Below, one piece after another: positions 21,047 through 33,558 of a DNA stretch of 64,000 bases; position 1 is the first letter of the stretch, and every line of letters starts with the position of its first letter. The notes under the pieces are model-generated. The model was given only the letters and a program-made list of their open reading frames with translations, was not told where the DNA came from and searched no databases. A program made the position numbers and the translations under genes. The stretch comes from Lasiosphaeria ovina. Its lineage: Eukaryota > Ascomycota > Sordariomycetes > Sordariales > Lasiosphaeriaceae. Location: the NCBI GenBank assembly GCA_033439765.1, contig JAULSN010000002.1:6944001-7008000 (forward strand), read 5' to 3'.

Positions 21047-24000
21047 TTGTCTGCCGGGGGATGATATGCCGGCACTGGTCTGACAGGGAAATCTGCCTTG
21101 GCTGACCCCCTCAACTTCAGCTCGACCCCATGGCCTTGGGTCCGGGATGTGTGCTGACCTCGTATATAGCGTGACACCGACTGTTGTTGGTTGCTGCTGA
21201 GACCGAGGCCATGGGGGGTCGCAGAGTGGGGTTGACTCGTCTATTTATCCCAGCACGAACGTGAACTTCACGCATGCTCCCCTCCCCTCAAATCACGGCT
21301 ATACCGAAGCCCATGTGCGTGCAGCCAGTGTGCAGTCATCTGCCAAGGTGCTAGGAGATGCAGCCCGACAAACTCCAGCTTGTCGGGTCTTAGACTGGGT
21401 AGACTGGGTCAATCCACCGGCAACCGCGCCAGCTTGCTGGCGACATTGAGCTCTCGGTAGGCCTAACATGCCATGTTGCGTAGCAGTTTGTCTAGCGCCC
21501 GCGGTAGTACTGCCTTCTTATTCCCATGCGGTGGCGCCATTATGATATCAGCTTGGTCTTGACGGGAGGAGCCACCTGCCGTGCACCTGCATATGTCCAA
21601 TTAGACAGGGGAAAAGCAGGGACAGTGGTTCAAGACGGCCTTGATAGGTCCTAGTTGGTCATGCTGCCCGCTCCCGTTATCTTTGCCTCAATCATGGATC
21701 ATGGTCTAGTCCTGCACTGGAGAACGTTAGCTCCGTTTGCATTCCGCAGCCAAGCGACGTCACCCGTCTGAACCCGTGGACTCCCTAGGTTGCATCGTCT
21801 CGACCCTATCGTAGACAATCCACACCCTTGCACGTAGCCGGTGGGACCTCGCACCACGCTGGATCCCAACCCAGGCGTCGACAACGGTAATTAAAACCCC
21901 GATACCGGCGGAGCGAGTCACGGGAATGATTTGCATGCGGGGGCTCTTGTAGTCGGGAACGTAGTAGGAGACTAATGTCTGAAGATGTCTGATGCATTAC
22001 GATGACGGAGTATTAGTCGAAAATAATTAACGGCAAATCCCTGACAACTGGTGGGCTGGAAAGGCGGCACAAACACACCATCATCCGACTATTTCATATT
22101 GGATCACAAATCCTTCGGGTTCAAGCCTGCATCCCAGTCTGCTTCACTAAGCACTCTTTGCGATAGTAGTCTCTGGTTGGCTTTCAGCAATCCACTACCT
22201 GCCGACAATTATATCGGTGCATGTATAGCAACACCAGTGACCAGAGGTGGTAACACATGGGTTCTCTGACATTCGGCAGTTTTCCTGGTCACTGGTAGTT
22301 ACCGGCAACTAATTGAAGCCATGTAAGCTGCAGCACAAGTGGCCGTGGGTTCGGGTCAACCAGGAAAGAGGCGGCAGACGTCGAGCTAAAAATGGCACAG
22401 ATACAGGCTTGGGCATCAACGCTCGGTCTATGTCAGCCTATGCCGTCGCCTGCCACACCTTATACTCTCCCACACCAAGTGTCCCGCACCACCTTTTGGT
22501 GGTAGTTGGGTACAATCAACGTCGCCAGCCAGCCCAATCGACTCCGATTCTCCACCGCGTATCCAGCGACTTAGCTCGCCAATTATAAGCACCTACCAGG
22601 GCTAGCTTCCGCTACGGGCCTCGGCATGCCAGAAACGGACGGAACTCGGTCTCGGTAGCGCCAAACTCCCAAATTCCAAATCGACCAGACGCTGCAACAC
22701 GAAGCCCGTCGGCGACTCCAACCGCCAGGATTGGGCAGCAGCGGGTGCTGGACTTGAACCAAACAACGTCAACCAGTGTCACTTCCTGAGCGTTGCGCCG
22801 CATCCACACAGACTCCAATAACTATCCTGGTAGCCGCAGAAGCCGCCAAGGTTCCCCATAATCCCATTGCCTACGTAGGCAAAAATAGCCCTGGGTGCCT
22901 CCGTCGTGGCTGATGCTGATCAATCTGCTGCTATTACGTGAAAGCTCGAACTCTGCTGTCTGGGCATTCCAGCTAGAGAATCCCTACTCCTGTTCCCCGT
23001 ATTTCCCCAGCTTCTCCACAGACGCGGCCTGCGTGTCGGAGAGGGGGAGTCTGCAGCACTGGCGTTATCAGAAGCCCACTCTCGCGAGGGATCCGACCCA
23101 CTCACACTTCCCGGCCACCCATGCCATGCCATGCCATAGCACGACTCACGCTTCCCAGGCCCCTCCCTCTGCGCTCCCAGTCCCAGTCCCAGTCGGGCGC
23201 CCGGGACGTTGATGTGCCCAACGTCGCATTCTGGGTGCCCATGCCTCTGGAGCATCAATATGCCGACTCCCGAGCTCGTATACCGGCGAGCATCGAGTAT
23301 TTCGCAACCCCCACCCCTTCCGCTTGCTCTTTCCCACTTTTCCATCATTTTACCACTGTTCTCTTCGTGGTTGGGAAGACCGATATGGAGATTGGCGGCA
23401 GACGCTGCTCCGGGACCCCTCTGCTGACTCGCTCACAATCACGCCACGGCGCACGCCCGTAGTCTGGTCCCAATGCTACTGCGAAGCGTTGTCCCCCAAG
23501 GACCAACCCCCCTGCAACAACTGCATGGAAGGAAGAGCGCCAGAGCCTAACTACGGGAGCGCGAGCTAGGACTAGGGCTTACCCCAGTGCCCGTCGTTGG
23601 TCCCGACTCCCCCTCCCCGCCAGCCAAGCAGCTGGATCAATACGTCCACATCACCCAAAGTCCCAAGCCGAAAAACCGGAATAACAGGCTTCTGAACACA
23701 GCTCGCCCATCAAGTAACGAGTCCAACCAAAGCTGGCCGCTGAAAAACGTGTGAGAGAGACACGCAACCGCAAATTCCGCCCGGAACAAAAGGGATTCCA
23801 GATCCCGTGTCCAAGGCTTGGCATCCGGCCAGGGGACCAACAGCATCCGCAGCGTCCCGTTTAGGTGACATGCATAGCCAAGTCTCGGACGCAGACATGC
23901 ACCGCGGAGACGGCCACCGCAACTCGGCCCTGCCATCCGTCCGGCTACCGGCGTGCCGTCAAGAGGCATTCGCCGGGGAGCTGAAGCTTCCTACTACTGT

Positions 24001-24435
24001 CAACTACTCGATTAATTACAGGGCCTTACTGCTCGCAGTACTAAAGTTAGAGATAGTCATCAAAACATACATCGCTCCCAAAGCCATGAAGCCGAGGCAT
24101 ATGCCATCGCGTTTTGCTATCTCGTACTCAAGCCAGCCTGATGCCAGATATTATCAGCAACTTCATTTGCTGATTAAATGAAGATTGAAGCCTCTTTGGA
24201 GAATCAGCATCCCAAAGGTGTGAATTAGATGCAGAAGGAACGGAAAAGGTGAAGCGGCACATACCCTAGCTACCTACTTTATCTGAATAGGCGGAGAGAA
24301 CAAAGAGATTAAGAAGGTGCCTAACTTCGTTGTCTCCGACTGTCTGAAAACCCGTACCCCGTTTCCACCAGCCCAAGAGCAACTCCCTGACGATCCTGTT
24401 GAGGTATGAGCAAGTCCTGGACCTCGCACATGTCT
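21047..24435. other. 3.4-kb stretch with no recognised gene
   Basis: Only short, motif-free ORFs. It contains a 12-bp perfect inverted repeat at 22.23-22.30 kb, and CATGC and CAGTCC mini-repeats near 23.12 and 23.18 kb. Frames near 21.70-22.00 kb (-) and 22.90-23.57 kb (+) were inspected without finding a domain. Confidence 0.45.
22233..22296. repeat. Inverted repeat with 12-bp perfect arms
   Basis: ACCAGTGACCAG (22233-22244) is repeated in exact inverse as CTGGTCACTGGT (22285-22296) across a 40-nt loop; the outer flanks add a few imperfect pairs. It lies in gene-free sequence. It could be a hairpin or a short transposon relic. Confidence 0.6.
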
Positions 24436-24882
24436 TCAATTTGGCCAACTCGCAGAGTATATCATGGAGACGAGGCATCCAGTTGACTGGAAAACCAGAC
24501 TTGCTCGAGTTGCATTTTTCCAGTCTTCCTCCTCTGTAGATGACGACAGAAAAGCGGAACCTTGAAAGTAACCTAACAACTTTGTGGCCAGGACCAGTGC
24601 TGGCGACGGTCTTGCATCCGTATTGAGTTGTAGACATAAGAGGGCCTTTTGGCGGGGAGGATCTCGACGCTGCGTTTTTTGTCGGACATTTCCGGGGTAA
24701 TTAGTAGGAGCAAGGCCTACAGCAGGCACTGGGCGGCCACTGATTGCAACCCCATCTGGATTCATGTCGTTCAGCACATTGACCACGTCCTGAAGTCCGG
24801 GGTATGGCTGTCTCGGGTATACGAGCTTCCCCCCTGTATATCCATTCTTCCAGTTTACATTTTTCTTGGGAATTACTTTTTG
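24436..24882 (-). pseudogene. Possible coding relic, unrecognised
   Basis: A minus frame open from about 24882 to the stop at 24436 reads with protein-like composition at its start (VNWKNGYTGGKLVYPRQPYP, then GLQDVVNVLNDMNPDGVAIS). It becomes less convincing further on. No start codon context or splice site fits well, and I recognise no family. It may be a fragment of a decayed gene or chance. Confidence 0.2.
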
Positions 24883-25537
24883 TCAATTTGTAAACCAGGT
24901 ACCCGGATTATAGTTTCAGGAATTAGTATATGAATTCCGGAGTATGCCTCCATCATCTTTCGAGGAACCTCCTAAAACTTCAATGAAAAAGATTGCCCCT
25001 GCATTGGAAGCTGAGTGGTTTAGCTGTTGTGCGGTTGAGGATCAAGATCAAGAGATGACAAGTTTCCGGTTGGTTCTTTGACTTGGGGTGGAAGTCGAAA
25101 CCGTCACGCATGTCGTCGGCGGGCACGATTTGTTCAAAATGTGATGTGCGCCTGTGGAAAACAATTCATTCTCTAGTCTAGAGTCAATGTTTTACCTTTT
25201 CGCCGACCGATTCATGTTCTTCGGTTTTTGGCTGCCTGGCTACTACGAATCACCATGTTTCATGATGTGAATTCCTATTGCTAATTAGTTACCGGGGAGA
25301 TGTAGGGTGTGATGAGATCCGTCGAGTAGATACACAAAAGAGCACAACGAGAAGGACATCACCAGGAACGGCTGCCAAGAGAATTTCTGGCGCGAGTTAA
25401 CGACAATTTCAAAGCCATCTAGACCAGATATTGATTACAAGGGACAAAACAACACCAACATCTACGATGAGCCAAAGTCGGTCTATTATTATGCACCCGC
25501 TGTCACAGAGACAGACACAAACACCCCTGCATCCCGC
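24883..25537. other. AT-rich intergenic region
   Basis: Downstream flank of the LPMO-like gene; no ORF of interest on either strand. Confidence 0.45.
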
Positions 25538-26343
25538 CTATGATATCATGACATCAAAGCAGCTGCTCCACTGGGGCTTGTTCCTGAAGCTCCAGAGCCA
25601 GACGAGCATGTGGCGGCCGGGCTCCATGTTTGCGGGCATTTTGACCGTCATCCAGTTGCCCTTGTCCTGGAGCCCTGGTGGGTCCTTGACATTTGGGTCT
25701 GCGGGGAGAGCGAAGGATTCGTCGGAGAAGCCGGCCTTAGCGATGCTGGTCTTGTCAGTGAGCTCGTCGATGGTCTTGATCTCGGTCTCCTTCTTGCCGG
25801 CCCAGAAGACCTCGACGGTGCCGGGGTCACCGTGAAGGCCATTCTCGCCGGTGCCGTTGCCGCGCGAGTGGCCGTTGCCGCCGAAGCGCAGCACGATGCT
25901 GCCACCGGGCTTGGCGGTGGCGAGGGGGGTGTTCGGCCCTTGTGGCTTGAACTCCCGCTGCGGCGGGCTGCAGGCACTGCGGTCCTTCAGAAAGACCGCG
26001 GCATCGATGTTCCACGCAATGGTTCTCCCCTCTACCGCCCAGTCGCCCGGGTTCTCCTTTGCGCGGGGCCATGCTTTGCAGAGCTCGGGGTGTACGCTGT
26101 GGGTGGACGCATCGCCAAGTTAGCAATCGTAGACACGGACGGCGGCCATGCCATGCATGGCTCAGGGTGGGATGACACCTACGTAGGATCGAAGGGAGTG
26201 AGACCCTTGGGATCAGTCTTGGCCTGATCTTCCATCTTCTTTAAGGCGCCGGCTTTGTCGTGGTCGGTGCACTCGATCCAGGAGTGCGCAGCCGCAAATC
26301 CGGCCACTGACAGGGACAGGTACGTAAACAGAGAGAGTTGCAT
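25538..26343 (-). CDS. LPMO-like secreted copper protein (putative)
   Basis: Two exons, 26343-26183 and 26096-25538, are separated by an 86-nt intron (GTAGGT...GCTAAC...CACAG), giving 239 aa. The signal peptide MQLSLFTYLSLSVAGFAAA is followed directly by His20 (HSWIECTDHD), so signal peptidase cleavage would expose an N-terminal His, the hallmark of the copper histidine brace in lytic polysaccharide monooxygenases. A second His (about 130, in GGNGHSRGNGT) and a near-terminal aromatic in SSCFDVMIS (Phe about 234) fit the remaining brace positions. GRHMLVWLWSF is a typical beta-sandwich strand. Four Cys allow two disulfides. Such enzymes oxidatively cleave polysaccharides outside the cell. I cannot place it in a named AA family; a copper-binding non-catalytic LPMO-like protein is the main alternative. 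Confidence 0.65.
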
Positions 26344-26432
26344 CTTGGAGGGTTTGATGATACGACGGGATGGGATAGAAAGTAAGCAGCGTTTTACAGA
26401 ATCTCTGGCTGTTTCGTCCAAGGGCGCCACGC

Positions 26433-26440
26433 TTATTTAT
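26433..26440 (-). promoter_or_regulatory. TATA-like box of the LPMO-like gene
   Basis: ATAAATAA on the coding strand about 95 bp upstream of the start codon, a plausible TATA position for a fungal gene with a short 5' UTR. Confidence 0.4.
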
Positions 26441-28238
26441 GTCGGAGCAGATGTCGGAGCAGAGGCCCGTTGCAGGCCCAAGCAACCTCAGGTCCGCCTG
26501 ATGTCGGGGTTGCTGTTGCCAGGCCATCATCGCCCAGCTGTCGGGTCGGAGTCGGACATGGGATGAAGTGAATTAGTTCTGATTCAGGGGTGGCTGCAGA
26601 TTTCAGACCCACGACTAGGTAATTGCTCGAAACATTTTGTTTGAATGTTTTGCGCCTGTCTGTCTGCCTGACCGGTGAAGCGGGCGCTTGATGTTGGGGC
26701 AGTGGGGATGGGCTCGAAACGACCTGGAGGGTTGCCCTGCCAGGCGAAACCTTCTGGGCCAGATGCATCGCCGCGGCCCTTGCGCCGGCCCAGCTACCAG
26801 GGTCAAATGTGCAAAAAGGCGGCCGGGCTAGCCGCTGGTCAGGGCCATTACGCAATGAGTCCGAACTCAAAGGGGAAAAGCAATTCGAGGCCGACCTGAG
26901 GCTAGCAAGACCGGGGGAGACGAATTGCAAATGTAATTGAAGTTGTGCCTTTCAGACTTTGAGGGTTGTGCTGTGCTCCCTTGCCGCTTGCTGTGAGCCC
27001 TTACTTAAGGTTCCAAGTCGAAATGTTTCATTGCACCGAGCTGTCGTCTGTGTCGCCGTTTAAGCACTATCCCATGTTTCTGACAGAGGTGAGATCAGCG
27101 ACCGCAAATGCAGCCGCAAATTGGAAGATTCCGAGAAACAAGGTCGGCGGGGAGCCATCCTTGCTCCCACAGTGGACCGAGCCTGCTGCACCGGCCGGCC
27201 TGACAAGCCACCGCTCCTGCCTGACAAGGCAATGACCCTACCTGAATGGCGCACCTGAGACGTGGAGACGGCCGAGCAGACATGTGATGTTCTCGCTGTG
27301 ATTGGGTGCAGTAGACTTTAGAGTGTGGTCAAAGCTCTTCAAAGGGCCAGCCAAACCCCTGACAGATTGACATCAGCCATCCCGGCGACCCAGGTTTTCG
27401 TCCGAAGTCCGGTTCAACGTCTAGCCACTCGCACACTTGCTCGAACAGGAACCCGCCCATGCAACGACAAACCGCTCTCCCATTGAGTGAGTCTTTGGGG
27501 GTCTGCACTGTCCTTGAGCGGGACTGGCAAAAGCCAGAAAGAGGATTAAGGTTTGCCCGGATTTTGGAAATGGCAAACAATCCATTCCGCGGGTTGGCTG
27601 CAAGGCCGGCCGCCACTGGCCGAGACCACCAGACCCGGTTTCATTCATGTTTTCACGTCGCAGCGACAGGCTTCCAAGCTTCTGGCCTGCACCTCTCTAT
27701 GTGGGCTGTTATCCTACAAATTCGGCGTACAACTCGTGCTGCTGCTGCTGCTGCCAATGGGTCAGCTTTGAGCGGACATTCACGCCAGAAACACTGGTTT
27801 GGCTGAGCAGTGCATTCGCGGAATAAGGATTTCACAACCGGGGATATTTCTTCCGATCGTCAAGGGTTGAACCAAGAGGTTATTCGAATAGTCCACAACC
27901 GGCCGGATTCAAAAGGGATGGTTGAGTGTTGAGGGAGTGGGAAAAAGCGCCTGGCGTGATGTCCATCGGCTGTGACGTGCCCAGTGCAGACCCAGGCCAC
28001 CCACCCAATGGTCCCAATCCCCCCCATCAAGCCACACACATGTCGAGCAACCTTGCCAACCATGTCTTCCATCCCAACTCCCTTGAGGCACGAGCCTTTC
28101 TCTCGTCAGCATCCCGTTCTCGACTCTGGCGTCGGCTTTCAAGCCACGTCCCATGTTCGCAGCCATTCAGATGGCGGCAAAATCCGTCGGTCCAAAAGGG
28201 ACCGAGGATGAGGCAAAACATTGCAAGCGACGCGTTGG
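26441..28238. other. Intergenic, no gene recognised
   Basis: Several 60-165-codon frames on both strands overlap each other and show no motifs. A CTG triplet run lies near 27738-27752. Confidence 0.45.
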
Positions 28239-28809
28239 CTAGACATTGACATTCATGTATATGCCCAGCACGCCCATCACGAGCCGGCCATACTGCCGGC
28301 TTACTTCGGTGACAGATCCTCGCCGACGGCGTGACAGGAATGATGAGAAATATGCCAGGATAAAGCCCTTGCTCCGCTTCTCGTCAATTTTGTCGACAAT
28401 TGCCACCACGTACTTCATGCTCTCCGTGGCCGACGCGATCATGGACACCGGCAAGCTGACGCTCTTGATCAGCTCCACGCTGTCGCGAAGCCAGTCATCA
28501 AGCCTGAGCTGCGTCAAAGTCATGTAGATCGGGCACGAGGACCCTTGCCTTGCGGGGGACCGTGGCAAAAATGCCCATGTGGTTGACAACATCATGCCAC
28601 GTGTAGCCGTGATTCCTGGCCATGTTGATATGGAGATCTCGTTGACCGGTTGCGGTATTTCTGCTCGAAATGTCTGCGTCGGGCTCAATGTAGGCGTGGA
28701 AGCACGTGTTGTTGACAAGCGTCCAAGTGACGGACTGCTTGTGCAAGGGACCAGATCCCCAAATATTTGAGGACCTGTTGAAGCAAGCAAACCGTGACTC
28801 CACAGACAA
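28239..28809 (-). pseudogene. GH18 chitinase C-terminal relic (subgroup C, killer-toxin-like)
   Basis: Two overlapping minus frames together resemble the C-terminal region of long fungal chitinases. The first (28809 to about 28500) contains KQSVTWTLVNN and ends in tandem stops near 28498. The second runs on with ELIKSVSLPVSMIASATESM, KYVVAIVDKIDEKRSKGFIL and AYFSSFL. The family's conserved run of the type SLPVFMI..A.ESM....I..KIEEE...L.L..LS is clear. A frameshift is needed near 28500-28530 to join them, and the frame is disturbed again after AYFSSFL. The LysM, chitin-binding and catalytic GH18 parts are absent upstream. A 3' fragment of a dead gene is the simplest reading. Confidence 0.45.
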
Positions 28810-30402
28810 CGAAAGGAATGGCGAAGCATCCAGAAATTAAGGATTTGAAACGGCCTTGTCCGCTGCCATGTTATAATTAATTCCCGGGGACTGAGAAACA
28901 GCAGGAAAAAGCCCCAGGGTGCCAGATGGAGGGTGCGCAAGGTCAAGAAGCGCGCCCCACGTCCAGCGGTTGATCCGAGTTCCGCTGCCTGTGACGCATC
29001 GCATCCCTAGTTCCTCTGCCTGCACTTTCATTCCATCCTTGGGCTTTTGGCACGGCGCCTTTGTGATACAATGCTTCGTTCAATTCATTTTAGTCTGTGT
29101 ATGGCGATGTGTATAATCAAGTATTTTACGTTGGTGATAGATCTAACTGTCGAATTCGCTCCTTGAGTAGAAAATAATAAAGAAAAAAAAGCTTTGTTCA
29201 GCCAAGCTATGTGTTTCTCATCCGTCCAAGATCCTTGTGGTCTTGGAGTGTCTGGCATATTCTTTTCAAAACCCAAAACAATGACCGAGCAAGACTTAAC
29301 AAAGCCAAGAACTCACAAGGTGATAGTGGTCGGCGGTGCTTACTGGCTTGGACAAGGAAATGATGAACTGAAATGGGGGAAGCATAGTTATTACCAGAAG
29401 CAATTTGCTTGTTTGAATTTGCGGAATTCGATCGCCTTCCAGTGAACCAGCTGTCACAAGCAGATATTACTGAGACAAAACAACATGGTTTTATTTTGAA
29501 GAGATAACGTTATACATCTTTCATTGCGTATCCCTAGTTACTCACTTGTCTGACTTTGAATTTCGGTCATGACCACCTATGATGACTTCAGGGACTCTCT
29601 CCTGACTTCAATTATGCTCCTCAAGGCGGATATATAGTCAAGATTAGGTGATCGGATTTGATATCACGGGACCCATGTAGTTTGTGCACGTGCATCCGTG
29701 TCAAATCCAGCCCACATCGATTCCAGATACACTGTGTCACTGTAATATAGCCCGTTTACGTGCGTAAACGAAAAAAGCTCAGTCTTGGGCGAGCGAGCCA
29801 TATGGATGATTATTGGGGCGATATGCATGAATACTACATAGAGTCCGAGGAAATGGATTGCTCCCAAGGATTGAACAGAAACTGAGTAGCGAACTTTCTA
29901 AGTTGCATTGTTGGCGGTTGGTTTTAAGATGCCTGCTTCGACTGAACCTAGATTAAGGAAATATTCGCCTTTGGTAACGGCCGTTAAATAGCGGGCTACG
30001 ATTAAGCAAGTTTTGCGTCCACGTGCCTTCGTTCGCTTTAATACGGGAGTCATTAACGCATGGTAAGAGAAAGCCCCGCGTCAGGTGCCTAATACGAGCT
30101 TGCCAGGCCCTTCTCGCTGCTGGAGCGGTGTTGCTTGGCAGGTGATCTTGTCTCTAAAAGTTCTAGTTATAAAGAAAACCTTGCCCAGCCAACCAAGCTC
30201 CCCTTTCTGACATCAACAGTCGCTTTTGAGAAATTTCCTGGCTCACCCCGTGCAATCCTCATTGATACGCGACGCATCTTAATAGCCTTCCCCCGTATCA
30301 CCTATCCCCCATTTTTTAGTCCATCAAGCTGCCTTGTTACCTCATCGGACTACTTAACGGGCCTGCTGAGGCTGCTGGTATGTTTTCCAACCGCTTCCGC
30401 GC
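28810..30402. other. AT-rich intergenic region
   Basis: Contains the upstream flank of the chitinase relic and the promoter of the chromodomain gene. AT-rich between about 29.1 and 30.0 kb. No coding sequence supported. Confidence 0.45.
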
Positions 30403-32667
30403 ATGCCCCACCATCGTCTCCCAGATCTTCGCCCAGCCAAGGATCCACTCAAGAAATCCATGAAATTTCACAAGCCAACAAGCCAGATTGCCAACCTTCC
30501 GAGTAGCGCAGACAATTTGGAACTAGCCGCCGCTGCCCTTGACAATATGGGCAACAATGACGGGAAGACTGACCGGAAACCTAGCGCCAGTGACAAGAGC
30601 CGCCCTACAAATGCCATTACTGGTGATTCTGGTCAGTCTAGCCGCGGCGGCCAGGATCAGCGTGCAAAAATGAACAACAAAAACGACAGAGGTGACGGCG
30701 TCTCTAATCTATTCAAGGATGATGATACTGACACCTTGGCAAACCGAAATCCGAGTCAAGTTGCCCCACGTCCTTCTTCCTTGTCAACGACTAGACCTAG
30801 AGTGGGCCAACTCAGACTTCCAGGTGAAAATAAGAACGCCAGCTCAGACAAGAACATGGATAAATACGGAGACGAGGGAAATAACATCGACACCAGCAGC
30901 AACGGAAACAGCAGCCCCGGAACAGCCAGCCTTGGCAACCCCCCGAATCTTAACGAGGGGAAAGGCAATGGCCGAAGGCAACTTCCCAATTCTCGACGCC
31001 GCCCCTCCGACCAAAGCCAGGTCGAAGACACGGCAGGCATACCGGCCAACCGAAAGGTAGTGGCAGCGAAACCCAAGAAGGGCACCTTTCCGACAGCAGT
31101 GAGCAGACGGCAGTCGTCAGCCGGACACCCAGATACCACGCCAGGGCAGCGTGCGAGCTCGGCCTTCAGAACTGGTCCCCCCGGCAACGACGGCTCCAGA
31201 CCAGCCAAAGCTAGCCAGTCTACAAACGTTGTCAAGGGACAGGGCCAGGAGGTGAGCCACATCACGGGCAAAACCAGCACCTCCATGCAGCCCAGGGCTA
31301 CCGATAGTCAGTCGCCGGCCCCTCCCAGATCTGGGCCAGTTTTGGGTCATTTTAATCCATCTGCCAGCCCAGTTGGCAAAGGCCAACCTAACCGGAACGT
31401 CTCCGCCACCCGCACTAGTGTAACTGAATTGTCGTCCGACATGGACAAGGACATGTCAGATATATCGCCCGGCCCCAAGTTGCGTTCAGGATTATCTAAG
31501 TTAGCACAGGGGATGGTCACCGGTAACCGCCTGAGCAGCACTGAGTCGATCAATCCCGTCCGCTCTAGCGTTCACAAGCGGCCCATGCCCGCTAACGATG
31601 ACGATGACGAGTACGTGGACACCTTCCGAGACGGAAAACCCAACAACCGGAGAGCCACGACCAAGAAGACCCCTGCCAAGAGATCCCGGGTCCGTAGGGT
31701 CCGTAGGATCCGTAGGGTCCGTGGTGTTGATCCAGAAGGAAATTTCAGAGGCAGGGTTGACGCCGTGGGACGTGATTACAACCTCCGGTCCAGAGGTCCA
31801 GTTGAGGTACGTTCAATCAAACAGCCCACTGATACATGTCAATCCCCTGCACCGTACCCGACGCCACTCTACGCAATCCTTCAAGTCCCACCACAGCTTG
31901 AGAACAGCTGAGGTAAAAAACTGCACCGGCCCGCAATCTGCGCATTTCACCTTAATAAGTCAAACATGCGTGGTTCATCAAAAGCTGTACCATCCCGCCG
32001 ATATTTGCAATACCAGTTGTGCATGCCCAAAACATGCGACGTTTCAGCTAACGAGATATTCTCGCGCCTGTTAGGACGGCAATGAAGATGACGGCAATGA
32101 AGATGACGGCAATGAAGACGGTGACTATGAAGAGAATAGAAATGAGGACGATAGCAATGAGGACGACAGCAATGAAGACGACGGCGAGTCCCAAGCGGAT
32201 GGTGACGACGACGTCCTCAATGATTCCGAAATATTCTCGGACCACGGAAACGACGAGGACTTCCCGGATGACGTGGGCACCATGGGTGAGCACAGATATG
32301 CCTAAATCAAGAGCCCACGATATGTTTTCCCGTCCTGTCGTTAACCAAAGCTCTTTTCAATGGCACAGATATCGGTGCCATAGAGAACAATGCAGCAGAG
32401 AACGATGCTGCAGAGACCAATGCCATAGAAAATGAGGACGATACGAGGTGGGATGTCGAGAAAATTGAAGATGAGATGTACCTTGACGACGGATCGTCTA
32501 CGTACCTCATCAAGTGGAAAATGCCCGGTGCAGCCAACTCTTGGGAGCCTGGGAGGAGGGGTCGGCGAGGGGAGGGAAATAGGAAGACAGTTAAGAGTGC
32601 AGTCGTGAACAAGGAGAATGAAGGGGCGGTGACTTGGCGGAAGGGGGCAAGGAGGAAAGGGGGGTGA
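30403..32667 (+). CDS. Chromodomain protein with basic and acidic repeats
   Basis: Three exons, 30403-31806, 32075-32285 and 32369-32667, give about 637 aa; an alternative start is the ATG at 30460. The first about 440 residues are disordered, rich in S, N, G, R and P. They are followed by NDDDDEYVD and a basic array RVRRVRRIRRVRG built from 9-bp repeats. Exon 2 is extremely acidic, built from DGNED repeats. Exon 3 carries a chromodomain-like block at about residues 565-602: RWDVEKIEDEMYL, then STYLIKWKMPGAANSWEPG, matching the W.VE.I...YLVKWKG....TWEP pattern. The C-terminal helix of the fold is replaced by a basic tail. Chromodomains read methyl-lysine on histone tails, so a nuclear role is inferred. 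Intron 1 is long for this window (268 nt). Confidence 0.72.
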
Positions 32668-33558
32668 GGGGTTGGGTTGGTTGTTTGTTTGTACCCTAAC
32701 AAGGACAAGCTATGGGCCTTGCTTCTTGTACACTAGTTTGGGTTTTCTTGCCTTGGCCGACTTACTGCATCTCTAGGAGGTGGACTGAGCCTTGGACTTT
32801 TGGGATGGCGTTGATCTTTTTCTCAATTCGGCACTTCGTTTTCATTTGGGATTTACTATCTTGTATTATAATCCGAGGCTGTAGAATAGTGTGTACTATG
32901 TGTTTGTTTTTTTGATTACTTTCTGCCTAACGAAATGTTCGTTCCTTTTGACGTGCACTCGCTCTCACCGTTATATAATTCTGCAGACCTGTAACTAGTT
33001 GACTGGAAGACGGAGCTTCTACTCCTTCGCCATTATGGCCAGGTTTCTACACCTTACCCGCTCGAGCCTAAAGTGCATTCTTAACCAGTTGTGGGTATGA
33101 ATCTTTGATTATAAGAGCTTCGGAGAAAAGAGCGTCAGAGAAGCCATGTGGCCCAAGCGCTGGTATCTTTTGGTTCGCAGAGCAACGGAGGTACCAAGGT
33201 ACCTTTGTCTTTCCTGAAGATTTCACTCTGCTCTCACTTGGTTTGCAGCCGTTACGCTGGCCCTATTCTCATCTCTTAAACGCTTACCCCCGCCTTTTGT
33301 TCCTATTCTTCTCTTTTGCCTTGGCTGCTAGGCGTGGGTGTTGCCTATAATTTTCTTCTGAGCGCCCTGATCCCCCGCTCCTTTCTCGCCTTTTCTTCCG
33401 CAGGCGGCGACGATTTTCTTTGCATTTCGAGTTTTTTCGAGGTTCTTTCTCGCTTTTGCTTCGCTTGTGCTGTGATCTTCTCTTTGCCACCAACGAGCAT
33501 ATATCTGAGTATTTTCTCATTTCCTATATCCGCGCCGCCATCGACACTACTCGTCAAG
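32668..33558. other. Intergenic, promoter of the double zinc-cluster gene
   Basis: CT-rich sequence increases toward 33558, as in fungal core promoters. ORFs at 33.1-33.6 kb have no motif. Confidence 0.45.

Noticed and set aside
22700..22810. tRNA-like box B (GGTTCAAGTCC) on the minus strand
   Set aside because: No box A, no acceptor stem and the putative T-stem does not pair; not a tRNA.
32082..32435. Met/Thr-rich plus ORF
   Set aside because: Out-of-frame shadow of the DGNED acidic exon of the chromodomain gene.
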